In this document: in pieces, positions 1 to 8,792 of the stretch
How the letters are laid out: each line of letters starts with the position of its first letter
Position numbering within the stretch: position 1 is the first letter of the stretch
DNA from: Gammaproteobacteria bacterium Ga0077536
Lineage (GTDB): Bacteria; Pseudomonadota; Gammaproteobacteria; Ga0077536
Assembly: GCA_001464935.1 (NCBI GenBank)
Contig: LNEL01000057.1
Location: 30,716-94,715 of the forward strand
Length of the DNA: 64,000 bases
Direction of reading: 5' to 3'
Program-made: the position numbers and the translations under genes
Notes under the pieces: generated by a model
What the model was told of the DNA's origin: nothing
Seen by the model: only the letters and a program-made list of their open reading frames with translations
The model's database searches: none

Positions 1-1
1 G

Positions 2-934
2 CGCCACGGTCTTCGCGCGAGCTTCGTCGACAATCTGCAAATCAATCCGTCGAACGTCTGCGTGCGCGACTGCCAGTTCTGCGGGTTCGCGGCAAAGCCT
101 GGTGAAGCGCATGCCTACGTGCAGACGGAAGAGGAGATTTTCAGCGCGGTCGACGCCCATGCGCCGCGCGAGGTGCACATCGTCGGTGGCCTCAACCACG
201 AATGGGGCTATCGCCGTTCGCTGGCGCTGGTCGCGGCCCTGCGCGAGCGCTACCCGGCGCTGTACATCAAGGCGTTCACGGCGGTCGAGATGCACTGGTT
301 CGCGCGCACCGCGAAGCTGACGCTCGAAGCGGTGCTGACGGCGATGCGCGCGGCCGGCATGAACGGCATGCCCGGCGGCGGCGCGGAGATGTTCTCCGAG
401 CGCATCCGGCAGGCGCATTTCCGCTACAAGCTCGGCGCCGACGACTGGCTCGATGTGCACGAGCGCGCGCACCGGCTCGGCGTGCCGTCGAACGCGACGA
501 TGCTGTTCGGTTTCGGCGAAAGCCTCGAGGAACGCCTGCATCACCTGTTCCGGCTGCGCGATCTGCAGGACCGCACGGGCGGCTTCGTGTCCTTCATTCC
601 GCTCGCGATGCAGTACGGCAAGGACAGCACGCGGGCGATTTCTCCGTACGAGAACCTGCAGGTCATTGCGATGTCGCGCCTGGTGCTCGACAACATTCCG
701 CACATCAAGGCGTACTGGCCGATGATCGGCCTGCAGACCGCGGCAGCGGGCCTGTCGTGGGGCGCCGACGACCTGGACGGCACGATCGGCATGGAAAAGG
801 TCGCGCACGGATCGGGCGCGCCGACGCCGAAACTGATGGCGCGCGAGGAGATGCGGCGGCTGATCGAACTGGCCGGCTTCGAGGCCGTCGAGCGCGGCGG
901 TGACTACCAACCGCTGGCCGGGCAGACGCGGTGA
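2..934 (+). CDS. mqnE: Aminofutalosine synthase MqnE (5' end outside window)
   Basis: Radical SAM enzyme of the futalosine menaquinone route; the family joins SAM to the MqnA product to make aminofutalosine. The reading frame is open from the window edge, so the N-terminus is missing. The 4Fe-4S motif is read directly at bases 59-82 as CVRDCQFC (CxxxCxxC), upstream of the first in-frame GTG at 62, which therefore cannot be the start. MPGGGAEMFS and the ending expected of the MqnC/MqnE/CofGH group follow. The stop overlaps the next gene (GTGA), and mqnA and mqnC follow, which favours MqnE over the related CofH. Assignment is by family motifs and context; no search was run. Confidence 0.9.
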   Translation, partial: RHGLRASFVDNLQINPSNVCVRDCQFCGFAAKPGEAHAYVQTEEEIFSAVDAHAPREVHIVGGLNHEWGYRRSLALVAALRERYPALYIKAFTAVEMHWFARTAKLTLEAVLTAMRAAGMNGMPGGGAEMFSERIRQAHFRYKLGADDWLDVHERAHRLGVPSNATMLFGFGESLEERLHHLFRLRDLQDRTGGFVSFIPLAMQYGKDSTRAISPYENLQVIAMSRLVLDNIPHIKAYWPMIGLQTAAAGLSWGADDLDGTIGMEKVAHGSGAPTPKLMAREEMRRLIELAGFEAVERGGDYQPLAGQTR

Positions 935-1767
935 GCGCAGCGATCCGGCTCGTCATCACGCCCTACCTGAACACCCGGGCGTTCGTGCATCACGGCGCAC
1001 CGGCCGGCTGTGCGTTGCTGGCGCTGCCGCCGCGGGAAGCCGGGCCGGCGTTGCTCGCAGGTCGTGCGCAGGCCGGCATCGTGCCGGTCGGTGCGCTGGT
1101 CGAACTCGGGCGGCAGGTCGAACTCCTCGGCGACTACGGCATCGCCTGCGCGGGGCCGTCGCTGAGCGTGCTGTTCTTCTCGCGCGTCCCGTTCGACGCG
1201 CTGGACGGCCATTCACGGATCGCGCTCAGTCCCGACTCGCGCAGTTCCGTGCGCCTGTTGTACCTGCTGCTGGCCGCGCGCGGCATCGAGGTCCCGGGCG
1301 TCGCAGCCGACGGCGGGCCGGTCGACGGCGAACTCGTGATCGGCGACGCGGCGCTGCGCCGCGCGCCACGGCTGGCCGTCTATCCACACGTCACCGATCT
1401 CGCCGAGCGCTGGCATCGCCTGCAGGGCCTGCCGATGGTGTTCGCGCGCTGGGTGATCCGGCGCGACGCGACGCCCGCGCTGCGCGAGCGTCTGCTCGCC
1501 TGGCTCGCGGCGTATGCGCGCGCCGAGGCGACGCATCTCGAGCGCGCGGCCGCGACCGACGCCGCGCGGGCCGGGCTCACACCGGACGCCGCACGCGTGT
1601 ACCTGCGCGGCATCCGCACCGTGCTCGATGCCAGTGACCTGCGTGGGCAGCAACGCTACCTCGATGAACTCGCGCGCCACGACTGGCCGGACTTCGTGCA
1701 CGCCACGCGCCACCGTCCCCTTCCCGTCCCGCGCAGTGGCGCGGGCACCAACGCCCATCCCGCCTGA
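931..1767 (+). CDS. mqnA: Chorismate dehydratase MqnA
   Basis: First committed enzyme of the futalosine pathway; the family dehydrates chorismate to 3-enolpyruvyl-benzoate. The protein is 278 aa with the periplasmic-binding-protein-like fold of the MqnA/MqnD group. Visible hallmarks are the N-terminal VITPYLNTRAF, a GPSLSVLFFSRVPF block and SPDSRSSVRLLYLLL. It starts at a GTG that overlaps the mqnE stop in a GTGA junction, so translation is probably coupled. The C-terminal 30 residues are basic and low-complexity and may be dispensable. Confidence 0.88.
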   Translation: MSAAIRLVITPYLNTRAFVHHGAPAGCALLALPPREAGPALLAGRAQAGIVPVGALVELGRQVELLGDYGIACAGPSLSVLFFSRVPFDALDGHSRIALSPDSRSSVRLLYLLLAARGIEVPGVAADGGPVDGELVIGDAALRRAPRLAVYPHVTDLAERWHRLQGLPMVFARWVIRRDATPALRERLLAWLAAYARAEATHLERAAATDAARAGLTPDAARVYLRGIRTVLDASDLRGQQRYLDELARHDWPDFVHATRHRPLPVPRSGAGTNAHPA

Positions 1768-1798
1768 TCGACCCGAACGCGAACCCGGAGCCAGGACC

Positions 1799-2902
1799 AT
1801 GCATACAGATCTGATCGCCAGACTCGACCGCGGCGCGCGACTCGACGCGCAGGACGGCCTGACGCTGCTGACCGGCCACTTTCCGGTCGGCGAGCTGATG
1901 GCCTATGCGCACGAGGCGCGGATGCGCCGCCACCCGGACCCCGCCGTCAGCTTCGTCTACGACACGAACCCGAACTACACCAACGTGTGCGTCACGCACT
2001 GCGAATTCTGTGCGTTCTGGCGCAGCGACCGCGCGAAGGACGCTTACACGCTGACGCCCGAAGCGCTCGCCGCGCGCGTCAAAAAGGCGGCCGATGCCGG
2101 CGCGACCACCGTGCTGCTGCAGGGCGGTCACAACCCGGACGTGACGCTCGGGCACTGGCTCGCTTATGTCGCGGCGATCCGCCAGGCCTGTCCGTCGATT
2201 CACATCCATCCGTTCTCGCCGCCGGAGATTGCCTACCTGTCGGATCAGTACGGGCTCAGCACGCGGCACATCGTCGAGCAGCTCTATGCGGCCGGTGTGC
2301 GCACGATGCCCGGCGGCGGCGCGGAAATCCTGGTGCAGCGCGTGCGTGACGCGATCGCGCCCGAGAAATGCAGCGCCGCACGCTGGCTCGACATCATGCG
2401 CGAGGCGCACGAGACCGGCATGAAGACCACGGCGACGATGATGTATGGCCATGTCGAGACGCCGGCTGAGATCATCGAGCATCTGCTCGCGGTGCGCGAT
2501 CTGCAGGATCGCACCGGCGGCTTCAGCTCGTTCATTCCATGGTCGTTCAAGCCGGGCAACTCGACGCTCGGCAAGAAGGTCCGGGTCGCCGCCCATCCGA
2601 TGCGCTACCTGCGTCTGATCGCCACCGCGCGCTTGATGCTCGACAACGTGCCACACGTGCAGTCGTCGTGGTTCAGCGAGGATCTGCGCACCGGCCAGCT
2701 CGGCCTGCTCGCGGGCGCCGACGACTTCGGCGGCCTGCTGTTCGAGGAGAGCGTGCTCGGCAAGGCGGGCCACGCGCCGAAGACAAGTCTCGAGCGCACA
2801 CTCGAGGTGATCCGCGCGATGGGCTTCGAGCCGACGCAGCGCAACTCCTTCTACGAAGTCATCGAACGCTACGGCATGGGCGAGGCTCAGCGCACCGGGT
2901 AG
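1799..2902 (+). CDS. mqnC: Dehypoxanthine futalosine cyclase MqnC
   Basis: Radical SAM enzyme that cyclises dehypoxanthine futalosine in menaquinone synthesis. The ATG at 1799 gives 367 aa, a normal family length; the frame extends further upstream but would overlap mqnA without homology. The 4Fe-4S ligands are in CVTHCEFC near residue 63, followed by LLQGGHNPD and MPGGGAEILV. It resembles MqnE in this cluster, as expected for these paralogues. Only 31 bases separate it from mqnA, so mqnE-A-C is one transcription unit. MqnB is not in the window; mqnD lies 22 kb away on the other strand. Confidence 0.9.
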   Translation: MHTDLIARLDRGARLDAQDGLTLLTGHFPVGELMAYAHEARMRRHPDPAVSFVYDTNPNYTNVCVTHCEFCAFWRSDRAKDAYTLTPEALAARVKKAADAGATTVLLQGGHNPDVTLGHWLAYVAAIRQACPSIHIHPFSPPEIAYLSDQYGLSTRHIVEQLYAAGVRTMPGGGAEILVQRVRDAIAPEKCSAARWLDIMREAHETGMKTTATMMYGHVETPAEIIEHLLAVRDLQDRTGGFSSFIPWSFKPGNSTLGKKVRVAAHPMRYLRLIATARLMLDNVPHVQSSWFSEDLRTGQLGLLAGADDFGGLLFEESVLGKAGHAPKTSLERTLEVIRAMGFEPTQRNSFYEVIERYGMGEAQRTG

Positions 2903-3346
2903 TGCCGGGTCTGAGGACTGTGTCAGCGGTGGGTTCTTGATTGGCCACCGAGAACACCGAGAACACAGAGATGGAAAATGTTCAGTCGGAAGCCGCCGGG
3001 GCGCCGCGGCGATCGTGGTGAACGCGTCGGGAACACCCCGTTCAAGTCCCTCCTTCCGGGCAGAGGGGCTTACGCGCAACGCACGGCGGCGGCCATCGGC
3101 GAATCCATCCTCCTCTTTCCTCGGTGTTCTCGGTGTTCTCGGTGGCCTTCTTCCCCGGCTTCTACCGAAGCTGCCACCACTGACATCACGCCGGGTGACT
3201 GTGAGGCGAAGAAGTGGCTGGTACCCGGGCCCGATTCGCGTAGGCTGAAGCGTCCGGCCCCGCTGCGCGCGGCCAGATCTCCGCCGGTCTCAATCCCGCT
3301 GTCGCGCAGCCGCTACCCCGCGCTGGGGACCAGAGGTGGAGTGCGC
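2903..3346. other. Intergenic region with repeat element and gnd promoter
   Basis: This 444-bp gap between mqnC and gnd holds one complete copy of the GAGAACAC-armed inverted repeat (2943-3147) and about 200 bp of single-copy sequence before gnd. A purine-rich AGAGGTGGAG precedes the gnd ATG. No additional gene is credible here. Confidence 0.6.
2943..3147. repeat. Dispersed inverted-repeat element, family 1 copy A
   Basis: The left arm starts GGCCACCGAGAACACCGAG and the right arm is its inverted counterpart, built on TCGGTGTTC units and ending GGTGGCC. Each arm is a short array of 9-bp units (GAGAACACC or GAGAACACA). The element is 205 bp with a non-coding centre. Other copies in the window lie at 16985, 28383/29101, 31914, 32190 and 60019. 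No transposase is present, so it is a REP- or MITE-like passenger. Confidence 0.8.
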
Positions 3347-4786
3347 ATGAAACTCGCAGATATCGGCGTCATCGGCATGGCGGTCATGGGCCGCAACCTG
3401 GCCTTGAACCTGGCCGATCACGGCTACACGGTCGCGGTCCACAACCGCTCGCCGGGCAGGACCGACGAACTGATCGCGGAGTATCCGGACAAGTCACTGA
3501 TCGCCTGTCATGACGTGCGGACCTTCGTGCAGGCGCTCGAGCGACCGCGCGTGTGCCTGTTGATGATCCAGGCCGGCGCGGCGGTCGATGCGCAGATTGC
3601 GCAACTGCTGCCCCACCTCGACGCCGGCGACATCGTGATCGATGGCGGCAATTCGCTGTGGGAAGACTCGAACCGTCGTCTCGCGGCCCTCGAAGCCCGG
3701 GGCCTGCTGTTCGTCGGCATGGGCATTTCGGGCGGCGAGGAAGGGGCGCGTCACGGCCCGGCGCTGATGCCGGCCGGTTCCGCCGCGGCGTGGCCGCGTG
3801 TGCGCGAGATGTGCCAGGCGATCGCGGCGAAGGTCGACGGCGCGCCGTGCTGCGAATGGCTGGGGGACGGCGGTGCCGGGCACTACGTGAAGATGGTGCA
3901 CAACGGCATCGAGTACGGCGACATGCAGCTGATCGGCGAGGCCTATCAACTGCTGCGCGACGGCGCGGGTTTGGACGCCGATGCCCTCGCGCGGACCTTC
4001 CGCGCGTGGAACGAGGGTCCGCTCGCGTCCTACCTGATCGAAATCACCGCCGACATCCTCGACGTGCGCAAGCCCGACGGTGCGCTGTTCATCGATGACA
4101 TCCTCGACAGCAGCGGCCAGAAGGGCACGGGCAAATGGACGGCCAGCAATGCGATCGATCTCGGCGTGCCGCTGACACTGATTGCCGAAGCCGTCAGCAG
4201 CCGCTTCCTGTCGTCGCTGAAGGCGGAGCGGATGCTCGCGGCCGGAAAGCTCGGCGCCGCGGGCGTGGCGGCCGGCACGGCGGCGCCGGCCGGCATCGCC
4301 GCCGACATCGAGTCTGCGCTGTACTGCTCGAAGCTCGTGTCCTACGCCCAGGGCTTCATGCTGCTGCGCGCGGCCGCCGAGCGCTACGGCTGGCAGCTCG
4401 CGTTCGGCGACATTGCGCTCGTGTGGCGCGGCGGCTGCATCATCCGCAGCCGCTTCCTCGATCAGATCAAGGCGGCGTACGCGCGGGCGCCCGCGCTGCA
4501 GAACCTGCTGCTCGACGGGTTCTTCGTCGGCGAGTTCGCGCGCCACGCGGCCGGCTGGCGGCGCGCGCTGGCGTTCGGCATCGCGCGCGGCATCCCGCTG
4601 CCCGCATGCAGCGCGGCGCTGTCGTTCTTCGACGGTTACCGCAGCGCGCGGCTGCCGGCGAACCTGCTGCAGGCCCAGCGCGATTATTTCGGCGCGCACA
4701 CCTATCGGCGCATCGACCGGCCTGTCACCGAGGCGTTTCATTTCGACTGGAACGGCACCCGTGAGGAGCAGCGCAGCGATGACTGA
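3347..4786 (+). CDS. gnd: 6-phosphogluconate dehydrogenase (decarboxylating)
   Basis: Oxidises 6-phosphogluconate to ribulose 5-phosphate and CO2 with NADP in the oxidative pentose phosphate pathway. The 479 aa protein has the N-terminal nucleotide-binding [11 protein letters not shown], substrate loop [11 protein letters not shown] and the catalytic [11 protein letters not shown] with the general-base lysine at about K182, plus the [10 protein letters not shown] block. Length matches the long (E. coli type) family. The ATG at 3347 is preceded by a purine-rich AGAGGTGGAG. The stop overlaps the zwf start by 8 bases, so the two are co-translated. Confidence 0.95.
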   Translation: MKLADIGVIGMAVMGRNLALNLADHGYTVAVHNRSPGRTDELIAEYPDKSLIACHDVRTFVQALERPRVCLLMIQAGAAVDAQIAQLLPHLDAGDIVIDGGNSLWEDSNRRLAALEARGLLFVGMGISGGEEGARHGPALMPAGSAAAWPRVREMCQAIAAKVDGAPCCEWLGDGGAGHYVKMVHNGIEYGDMQLIGEAYQLLRDGAGLDADALARTFRAWNEGPLASYLIEITADILDVRKPDGALFIDDILDSSGQKGTGKWTASNAIDLGVPLTLIAEAVSSRFLSSLKAERMLAAGKLGAAGVAAGTAAPAGIAADIESALYCSKLVSYAQGFMLLRAAAERYGWQLAFGDIALVWRGGCIIRSRFLDQIKAAYARAPALQNLLLDGFFVGEFARHAAGWRRALAFGIARGIPLPACSAALSFFDGYRSARLPANLLQAQRDYFGAHTYRRIDRPVTEAFHFDWNGTREEQRSDD

Positions 4787-6263
4787 TCCGTGCACCTATG
4801 TGATCTTCGGTGCGACCGGCAACCTGTCGTCGATCAAGCTGCTGCCCGCGCTCTACCACCTCGATCGCGCCGGCCAGCTTGACGCCGGCGTGCGCGTGCT
4901 GTGCTGCGGCCGCAGCGAGTTCACCCAACCGCAGTGGCGGGAGACCGTGCACGGCTGGATCAGCGCGAAGGCCCGCGGCGGGCTCGATGACGAAGTCTTC
5001 GCGCGCTTCGCGGACCGCCTGCGCTACCTGCGCGGCGACCTGCACGACGCCGGCATGTATCCGCTCATCGAAGCGCATCTCGCGCAGGGCCCGACGCCCA
5101 ACGCCGCGTTCTACATGTCGGTCGGACCGGCGGAGTTCGGCCTCATCACCGAACAGCTCAGTGCGCACGGCATGCTGGACGAAGCGCAGGGTTGGCGGCG
5201 CATCGTCGTGGAGAAGCCGTTCGGCTCGGATCTGCCCAGCGCGCAGGAGTTGCAGCGTCGCATCGGTCGGCATGTCGACGAGTCGCAGGTCTACCGGATC
5301 GATCACTACCTGGGCAAGGCAACCGTGCAGAACGTGCTGGTGTTCCGCTTCGCGAACCTGATGATGGAACCGCTGTGGAATCGCGATCACATCGATCACG
5401 TGCAGATCACGCATGCCGAAACGCTGGGCGTCGGCAACCGCGGCGGCTTCTACGAGCGCGCGGGCGCGCTGCGCGACATGATCCAGAGTCACCTGCTGCA
5501 GATGCTGACGCTGGTCGCGATGGAACCGCCGTCGGTGATGGATGCAGAGTCGCTGCGCGACGAGAAGGTCAAGGTGCTGAAGGCCGTGCGCCCGATCGAA
5601 CCCGGCGCGGTGGCCGCCCAGACCTATCGCGCGCAGTACACCGCCGGTGACATCGACGGCGCCCGCGTGCCCGCCTACCGCGACGAGGCGCGGGTCGACC
5701 CGCGCAGTGTCACCGAGACCTATGCGGCGATGAAGGTCTACATCGACAACTGGCGCTGGCGCGGCGTGCCGTTCTACCTGCGCACCGGCAAACGCATGGC
5801 CGAGGCGCGCTCGATGGTGTCGATCTGCTTCAAGCATCCGCCGCTGCAGTTCTTTCGTGGCACCCATGTCGACAGGTTGCATTCGAACTGGGTGATCCTC
5901 GGCATCCAGCCGGAAGAATCGCTGCGCGTGGAGATCACCGCGAAGGAGCCCGGGCTCGAGTTGCGCACGCGGCAGCTGTCGCTCGACGCGCACTTTCGCG
6001 ACGGCGACCATGAAAAGACCGACGCCTACGAAGATCTGCTGCTCGATGTGATCCGCGGCGACCGATCGCTGTTCCTGCGCTTCGATGAAGTGGAGTACGC
6101 GTGGCGGGTCGTCGACCCTGTCCTCGCCGCGTGGGCCGGCGAATCCGCCGACATTCCGACCTATGCTGCCGGGTCGTGGGGGCCGCGCGAATCGCGGCGG
6201 ATCTTCGATCGCGCGGAACACCGCTGGCGACACACGCTCGAGCCGCAGAGTCCGGAAGAGTAG
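4779..6263 (+). CDS. zwf: Glucose-6-phosphate 1-dehydrogenase
   Basis: Catalyses the first step of the oxidative pentose phosphate pathway, producing NADPH. The 494 aa protein has the N-terminal Rossmann motif in the variant form [15 protein letters not shown] and the active-site signature RIDHYLGK (D175, H176, K180). The start is the ATG overlapping the end of gnd. The order gnd-zwf puts the second enzyme of the pathway first; no edd/eda or pgl gene is linked. Confidence 0.95.
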   Translation: MTDPCTYVIFGATGNLSSIKLLPALYHLDRAGQLDAGVRVLCCGRSEFTQPQWRETVHGWISAKARGGLDDEVFARFADRLRYLRGDLHDAGMYPLIEAHLAQGPTPNAAFYMSVGPAEFGLITEQLSAHGMLDEAQGWRRIVVEKPFGSDLPSAQELQRRIGRHVDESQVYRIDHYLGKATVQNVLVFRFANLMMEPLWNRDHIDHVQITHAETLGVGNRGGFYERAGALRDMIQSHLLQMLTLVAMEPPSVMDAESLRDEKVKVLKAVRPIEPGAVAAQTYRAQYTAGDIDGARVPAYRDEARVDPRSVTETYAAMKVYIDNWRWRGVPFYLRTGKRMAEARSMVSICFKHPPLQFFRGTHVDRLHSNWVILGIQPEESLRVEITAKEPGLELRTRQLSLDAHFRDGDHEKTDAYEDLLLDVIRGDRSLFLRFDEVEYAWRVVDPVLAAWAGESADIPTYAAGSWGPRESRRIFDRAEHRWRHTLEPQSPEE

Positions 6264-6392
6264 GACTTCACCGCGCACGGCGTGGCGGCGAGCGCCCGCG
6301 AACCCGATGTCTCGATCAGGGAAGCCCGACTTGCGCGGGAGACGGTGCTCGCGCATCGTCGAGGCCCTGCTTCCGAACCGGATGGGACTGCC

Positions 6393-6707
6393 ATGCCTGA
6401 GCTTTCAACGATCACGCAGCTGCGGCCGATCGCCCTGGCCGGGCTTGCCGCATTGTCAGCGCTGCTGGCGATGCCGGCGGGCGCTGACGGGCGTGTCGCC
6501 GACGGCACCGTCGAAGCCGACGTGATAGGCGTCGTGCCACTGCGCGCGGCAGGGCGCGGCGCGCCGTGGCGCGCGCGGGTGACGGTGCGTCTCGACGACG
6601 GGATCCGGGCGCGTCTGACCTACGGCCGCCCGTTTCCGCGCGTCGGCGAACGCGTGCGCCTGCAGATCGCCGACGGTGACCTGAAGCCGGTCAGGCCGCG
6701 GCGTTGA
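6393..6707 (+). CDS. Small exported protein of unknown function
   Basis: A 104 aa protein, function not recognised. It has a hydrophobic N-terminal stretch (about residues 10-30, IALAGLAALSALLAMPAGA) that reads as a Sec signal peptide cleaved after AGA. The mature part is about 70 aa, beta-rich in appearance and basic, ending KPVRPRR. It lies 130 bp after zwf in the same direction. An alternative in-frame start at 6282 would bury the signal peptide, so 6393 is preferred. Confidence 0.55.
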   Translation: MPELSTITQLRPIALAGLAALSALLAMPAGADGRVADGTVEADVIGVVPLRAAGRGAPWRARVTVRLDDGIRARLTYGRPFPRVGERVRLQIADGDLKPVRPRR

Positions 6708-6782
6708 GCGTCCGCCCGCGGCTGTCGGCACTGCGCGTTGCAGACATCGGGGACGCAGGCAGGCATGACTGCCTGAGGGGCG

Positions 6783-7376
6783 TCACGGCGCGGGTGCCAT
6801 GGGAGCCGGGCCATCGCTGCCAGCGAGGCGGCGAATCGCGGCCAGCACCGCCGGCTCCTGCGCCGCGTTGAAATGCAGCGCATCGGGACACAGGGTCACC
6901 ATGGCGCCGAGACCGTCCCGCCAGCGCGCCGCGTTCGCCCGCCAGTCCGACGTGAAAGGGTCATTGTCGGACAGCAGCACCTCGATCCGCCGCGTCGCCG
7001 CGCGCACCTGTGACAGGGCCAGCGGTGCCTCGATCCACGGCATGATCGAAGGCCACGGGCGATCGACCGTCCACCAGCCTGCGACTGCCAGGAGACCGCC
7101 AAGCTGCACGCCTGCCGGCAGCCGTTCGAGCGCGTGCATGGCCGCCCGCACGCCGACGCTGTGCCCGACCAGCAGCGTTTCCGGCAACGCCTCCCGGTGT
7201 TCGGCCAGCGCCGCCTGCACCCCCGACGTCCACGCCGGGATTGTCGGTGATCCCGGCTCAGGCAGATCGAGCGTCTCGATCGCGAGCTCGGCGGCGAGGG
7301 TGTCCCGGAGCCACGGGTACCAGTCTGAAGACGGCAGCCCCGACCAGCGGGGAACGACGATGATTTTCTTGAACAT
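6783..7376 (-). CDS. RBBP9/YdeN-type serine alpha/beta hydrolase
   Basis: A 197 aa protein of the small alpha/beta hydrolase group. The nucleophile elbow GHSVG is visible near residue 76, an acid in SDNDPF and the likely catalytic histidine in DALHFNAAQ near the C-terminus. The N-terminal IIVVPRWSGLPSSDWYPWL is characteristic of the group. No signal peptide, so cytoplasmic; the substrate is unknown. The ATG at 7376 is chosen because upstream codons lack homology. It is transcribed away from the ars operon. Confidence 0.75.
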   Translation of the reverse strand: MFKKIIVVPRWSGLPSSDWYPWLRDTLAAELAIETLDLPEPGSPTIPAWTSGVQAALAEHREALPETLLVGHSVGVRAAMHALERLPAGVQLGGLLAVAGWWTVDRPWPSIMPWIEAPLALSQVRAATRRIEVLLSDNDPFTSDWRANAARWRDGLGAMVTLCPDALHFNAAQEPAVLAAIRRLAGSDGPAPMAPAP

Positions 7377-7496
7377 GCACCGCTCCGGTTCGGGAACCCC
7401 GCGCCCACTGTAGCAGCGGCGGCCGTCGCCTGGCCGGATGGGGGCGCAGTGCGGGGCAGGCAGCCCCGCGCGCACCGGCCGCGCCGCTTCCTTCAT

Positions 7497-7520
7497 TTCA
7501 ACGATCCTTGTATCGTTGAA
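7497..7520. promoter_or_regulatory. ArsR-type palindromic operator
   Basis: A perfect inverted repeat, TTCAACGAT, 6-bp spacer, ATCGTTGAA, ends two bases before the arsR start codon. The family binds such dyads and releases them on As(III)/Sb(III). Its position implies that repressor bound here covers the transcription start and initiation codon of arsR. Confidence 0.75.
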
Positions 7521-7522
7521 TC

Positions 7523-7897
7523 ATGGATCGCGACACCGCCAGCACCGTCTTCGAATGCCTCGCCTCGGGCCACCGGCTCGACATCTACCGCCTGCTGGTG
7601 CGCCACGCGCCGGACGGGCTCGTCGCCGGCGAGATCGGGGCGCAGCTCGGCCTGCCGCCCACCAACCTGTCCTTTCACCTGAAGACCATGGCCCACGCCG
7701 GCCTCGTGCGGGCGACCCCGGAGGGCCGCTTCCAGCGCTACTGCGCCGAGCTGTCCCTGATGAACGCGCTGATCGCCTACCTGACGGAAGAATGCTGTCA
7801 GGGCGAACCCGCGCGCTGCGCCGGGCTCGTGGCCGCGGACTGCTGTCCCGAACCGCTGTCCGGTCAGGCCCGCCGGCGTCGGGCCCAACGTGAGTGA
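7523..7897 (+). CDS. arsR: ArsR-family metalloid-responsive repressor
   Basis: Winged-helix repressor of the arsenic operon, 124 aa. The DNA-binding helix region reads GEIGAQLGLPPTNLSFHLKTMAHAGLV, typical of the family. Ligand cysteines are not in the classical alpha-3 position but clustered near the C-terminus (EECC, C, CC within residues 91-112), suggesting a C-terminal As(III) site like that of the Acidithiobacillus/Corynebacterium ArsR type. It is preceded by its own palindrome and overlaps the arsC start region. Confidence 0.9.
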   Translation: MDRDTASTVFECLASGHRLDIYRLLVRHAPDGLVAGEIGAQLGLPPTNLSFHLKTMAHAGLVRATPEGRFQRYCAELSLMNALIAYLTEECCQGEPARCAGLVAADCCPEPLSGQARRRRAQRE

Positions 7898-7901
7898 AAC
7901 C

Positions 7902-8396
7902 ATGACCGACCGACACTACAACGTGCTGTTTCTCTGCACCGGCAACTCGGCGCGCTCGATCATCGCCGAGGCGCTGATGAATCACTTGGGCCAGGGCCGG
8001 TTCCGGGCGTTTTCGGCCGGCAGCCACCCGACCGGGCGCGTGAATCCGTTCGCGCTCGAGGTCGTGCAGGCACTGGGCTTCGAAGCCGGCGCATTCCGCA
8101 GCAAAAGCTGGGACGAGTTCGCGGGCACGGCGGCGCCGTCGCTCGATTTCGTGTTCACCGTCTGCGACAACGCCGCCGGCGAAGTCTGCCCGCACTGGCC
8201 GGGCCAGCCGATGACCGCGCACTGGGGCATCGAAGACCCGGCGGCGGTCGAGGGCAGCGACATCGAGAAGCGTCGCGCCTTCGTGCAGGCGGCGCAGTAC
8301 CTGCGGCGCCGGATCGATCTGTTCCTGAACCTCCCGCTCGAGGCCATCGACACGCTGGCGCTGCAACGCCGCCTCGACGACATCGGCCGCAGCTGA
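7902..8396 (+). CDS. arsC: Arsenate reductase, LMW-phosphatase type
   Basis: Reduces As(V) to As(III) using the low-molecular-weight protein tyrosine phosphatase fold. The P-loop CTGNSARS (CX5R) is at the N-terminus; TVCDNA with a second cysteine and the DP loop in HWGIEDP follow. About 164 aa. The ATG at 7902 is chosen to match family N-termini; a GTG at 7890, overlapping the arsR stop, is possible and would add four residues. Confidence 0.92.
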   Translation: MTDRHYNVLFLCTGNSARSIIAEALMNHLGQGRFRAFSAGSHPTGRVNPFALEVVQALGFEAGAFRSKSWDEFAGTAAPSLDFVFTVCDNAAGEVCPHWPGQPMTAHWGIEDPAAVEGSDIEKRRAFVQAAQYLRRRIDLFLNLPLEAIDTLALQRRLDDIGRS

Positions 8397-8427
8397 TCTC
8401 CCCGTCATCGCACCCCGGAGCATTCCC

Positions 8428-8784
8428 ATGAGCACCATTCAGATCTACGACCCCGCCCTGTGCTGCAGCAGTGGCGTCTGCGGCGTCGACGTCGACGAGG
8501 CGCTGGTCTATTTCGCCGCCGATCTCGACTGGGCGAAACAGCAGGGCGCGCAGATCGAACGCTACAACCTCGCGCAGCAGCCGCTCGCCTTCGCCGAGAA
8601 CGCGGTGGTGCGCGCCTACCTCCAGCGCTCGGGCCAGGACGCGCTGCCGCTCGTGCTCGTCGATGGCGAGATGGCACTCGCCGGCCGTTACCCGACGCGC
8701 ACCGAACTCGCCCGCTGGACCAGCGGATCCGGCAACGCCAGCGCGCCGCCGACGGCCTGCGCGCCCGGCACAGGCTGCTGCTGA
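8428..8784 (+). CDS. arsD: ArsD arsenic metallochaperone
   Basis: A 118 aa cytosolic chaperone that passes As(III) to the ArsA ATPase. The Cys12-Cys13-Cys18 binding site is visible as ALCCSSGVCG, and a C-terminal vicinal pair is present in CAPGTGCC. The thioredoxin-like core is normal in length. It lies 31 bp after arsC and 8 bp before arsA. Confidence 0.93.
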   Translation: MSTIQIYDPALCCSSGVCGVDVDEALVYFAADLDWAKQQGAQIERYNLAQQPLAFAENAVVRAYLQRSGQDALPLVLVDGEMALAGRYPTRTELARWTSGSGNASAPPTACAPGTGCC

Positions 8785-8792
8785 GCAAGTCC

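Noticed and set aside
62..934. mqnE starting at GTG 62
   Set aside because: The first iron-sulfur cysteine (codon 59-61) lies before it; the gene extends beyond the window.
2943..3147. Possible CRISPR or VNTR because of repeated GAGAACACC units
   Set aside because: Units are 9 bp without spacers and occur as two inverted arms, so this is an inverted-repeat element.
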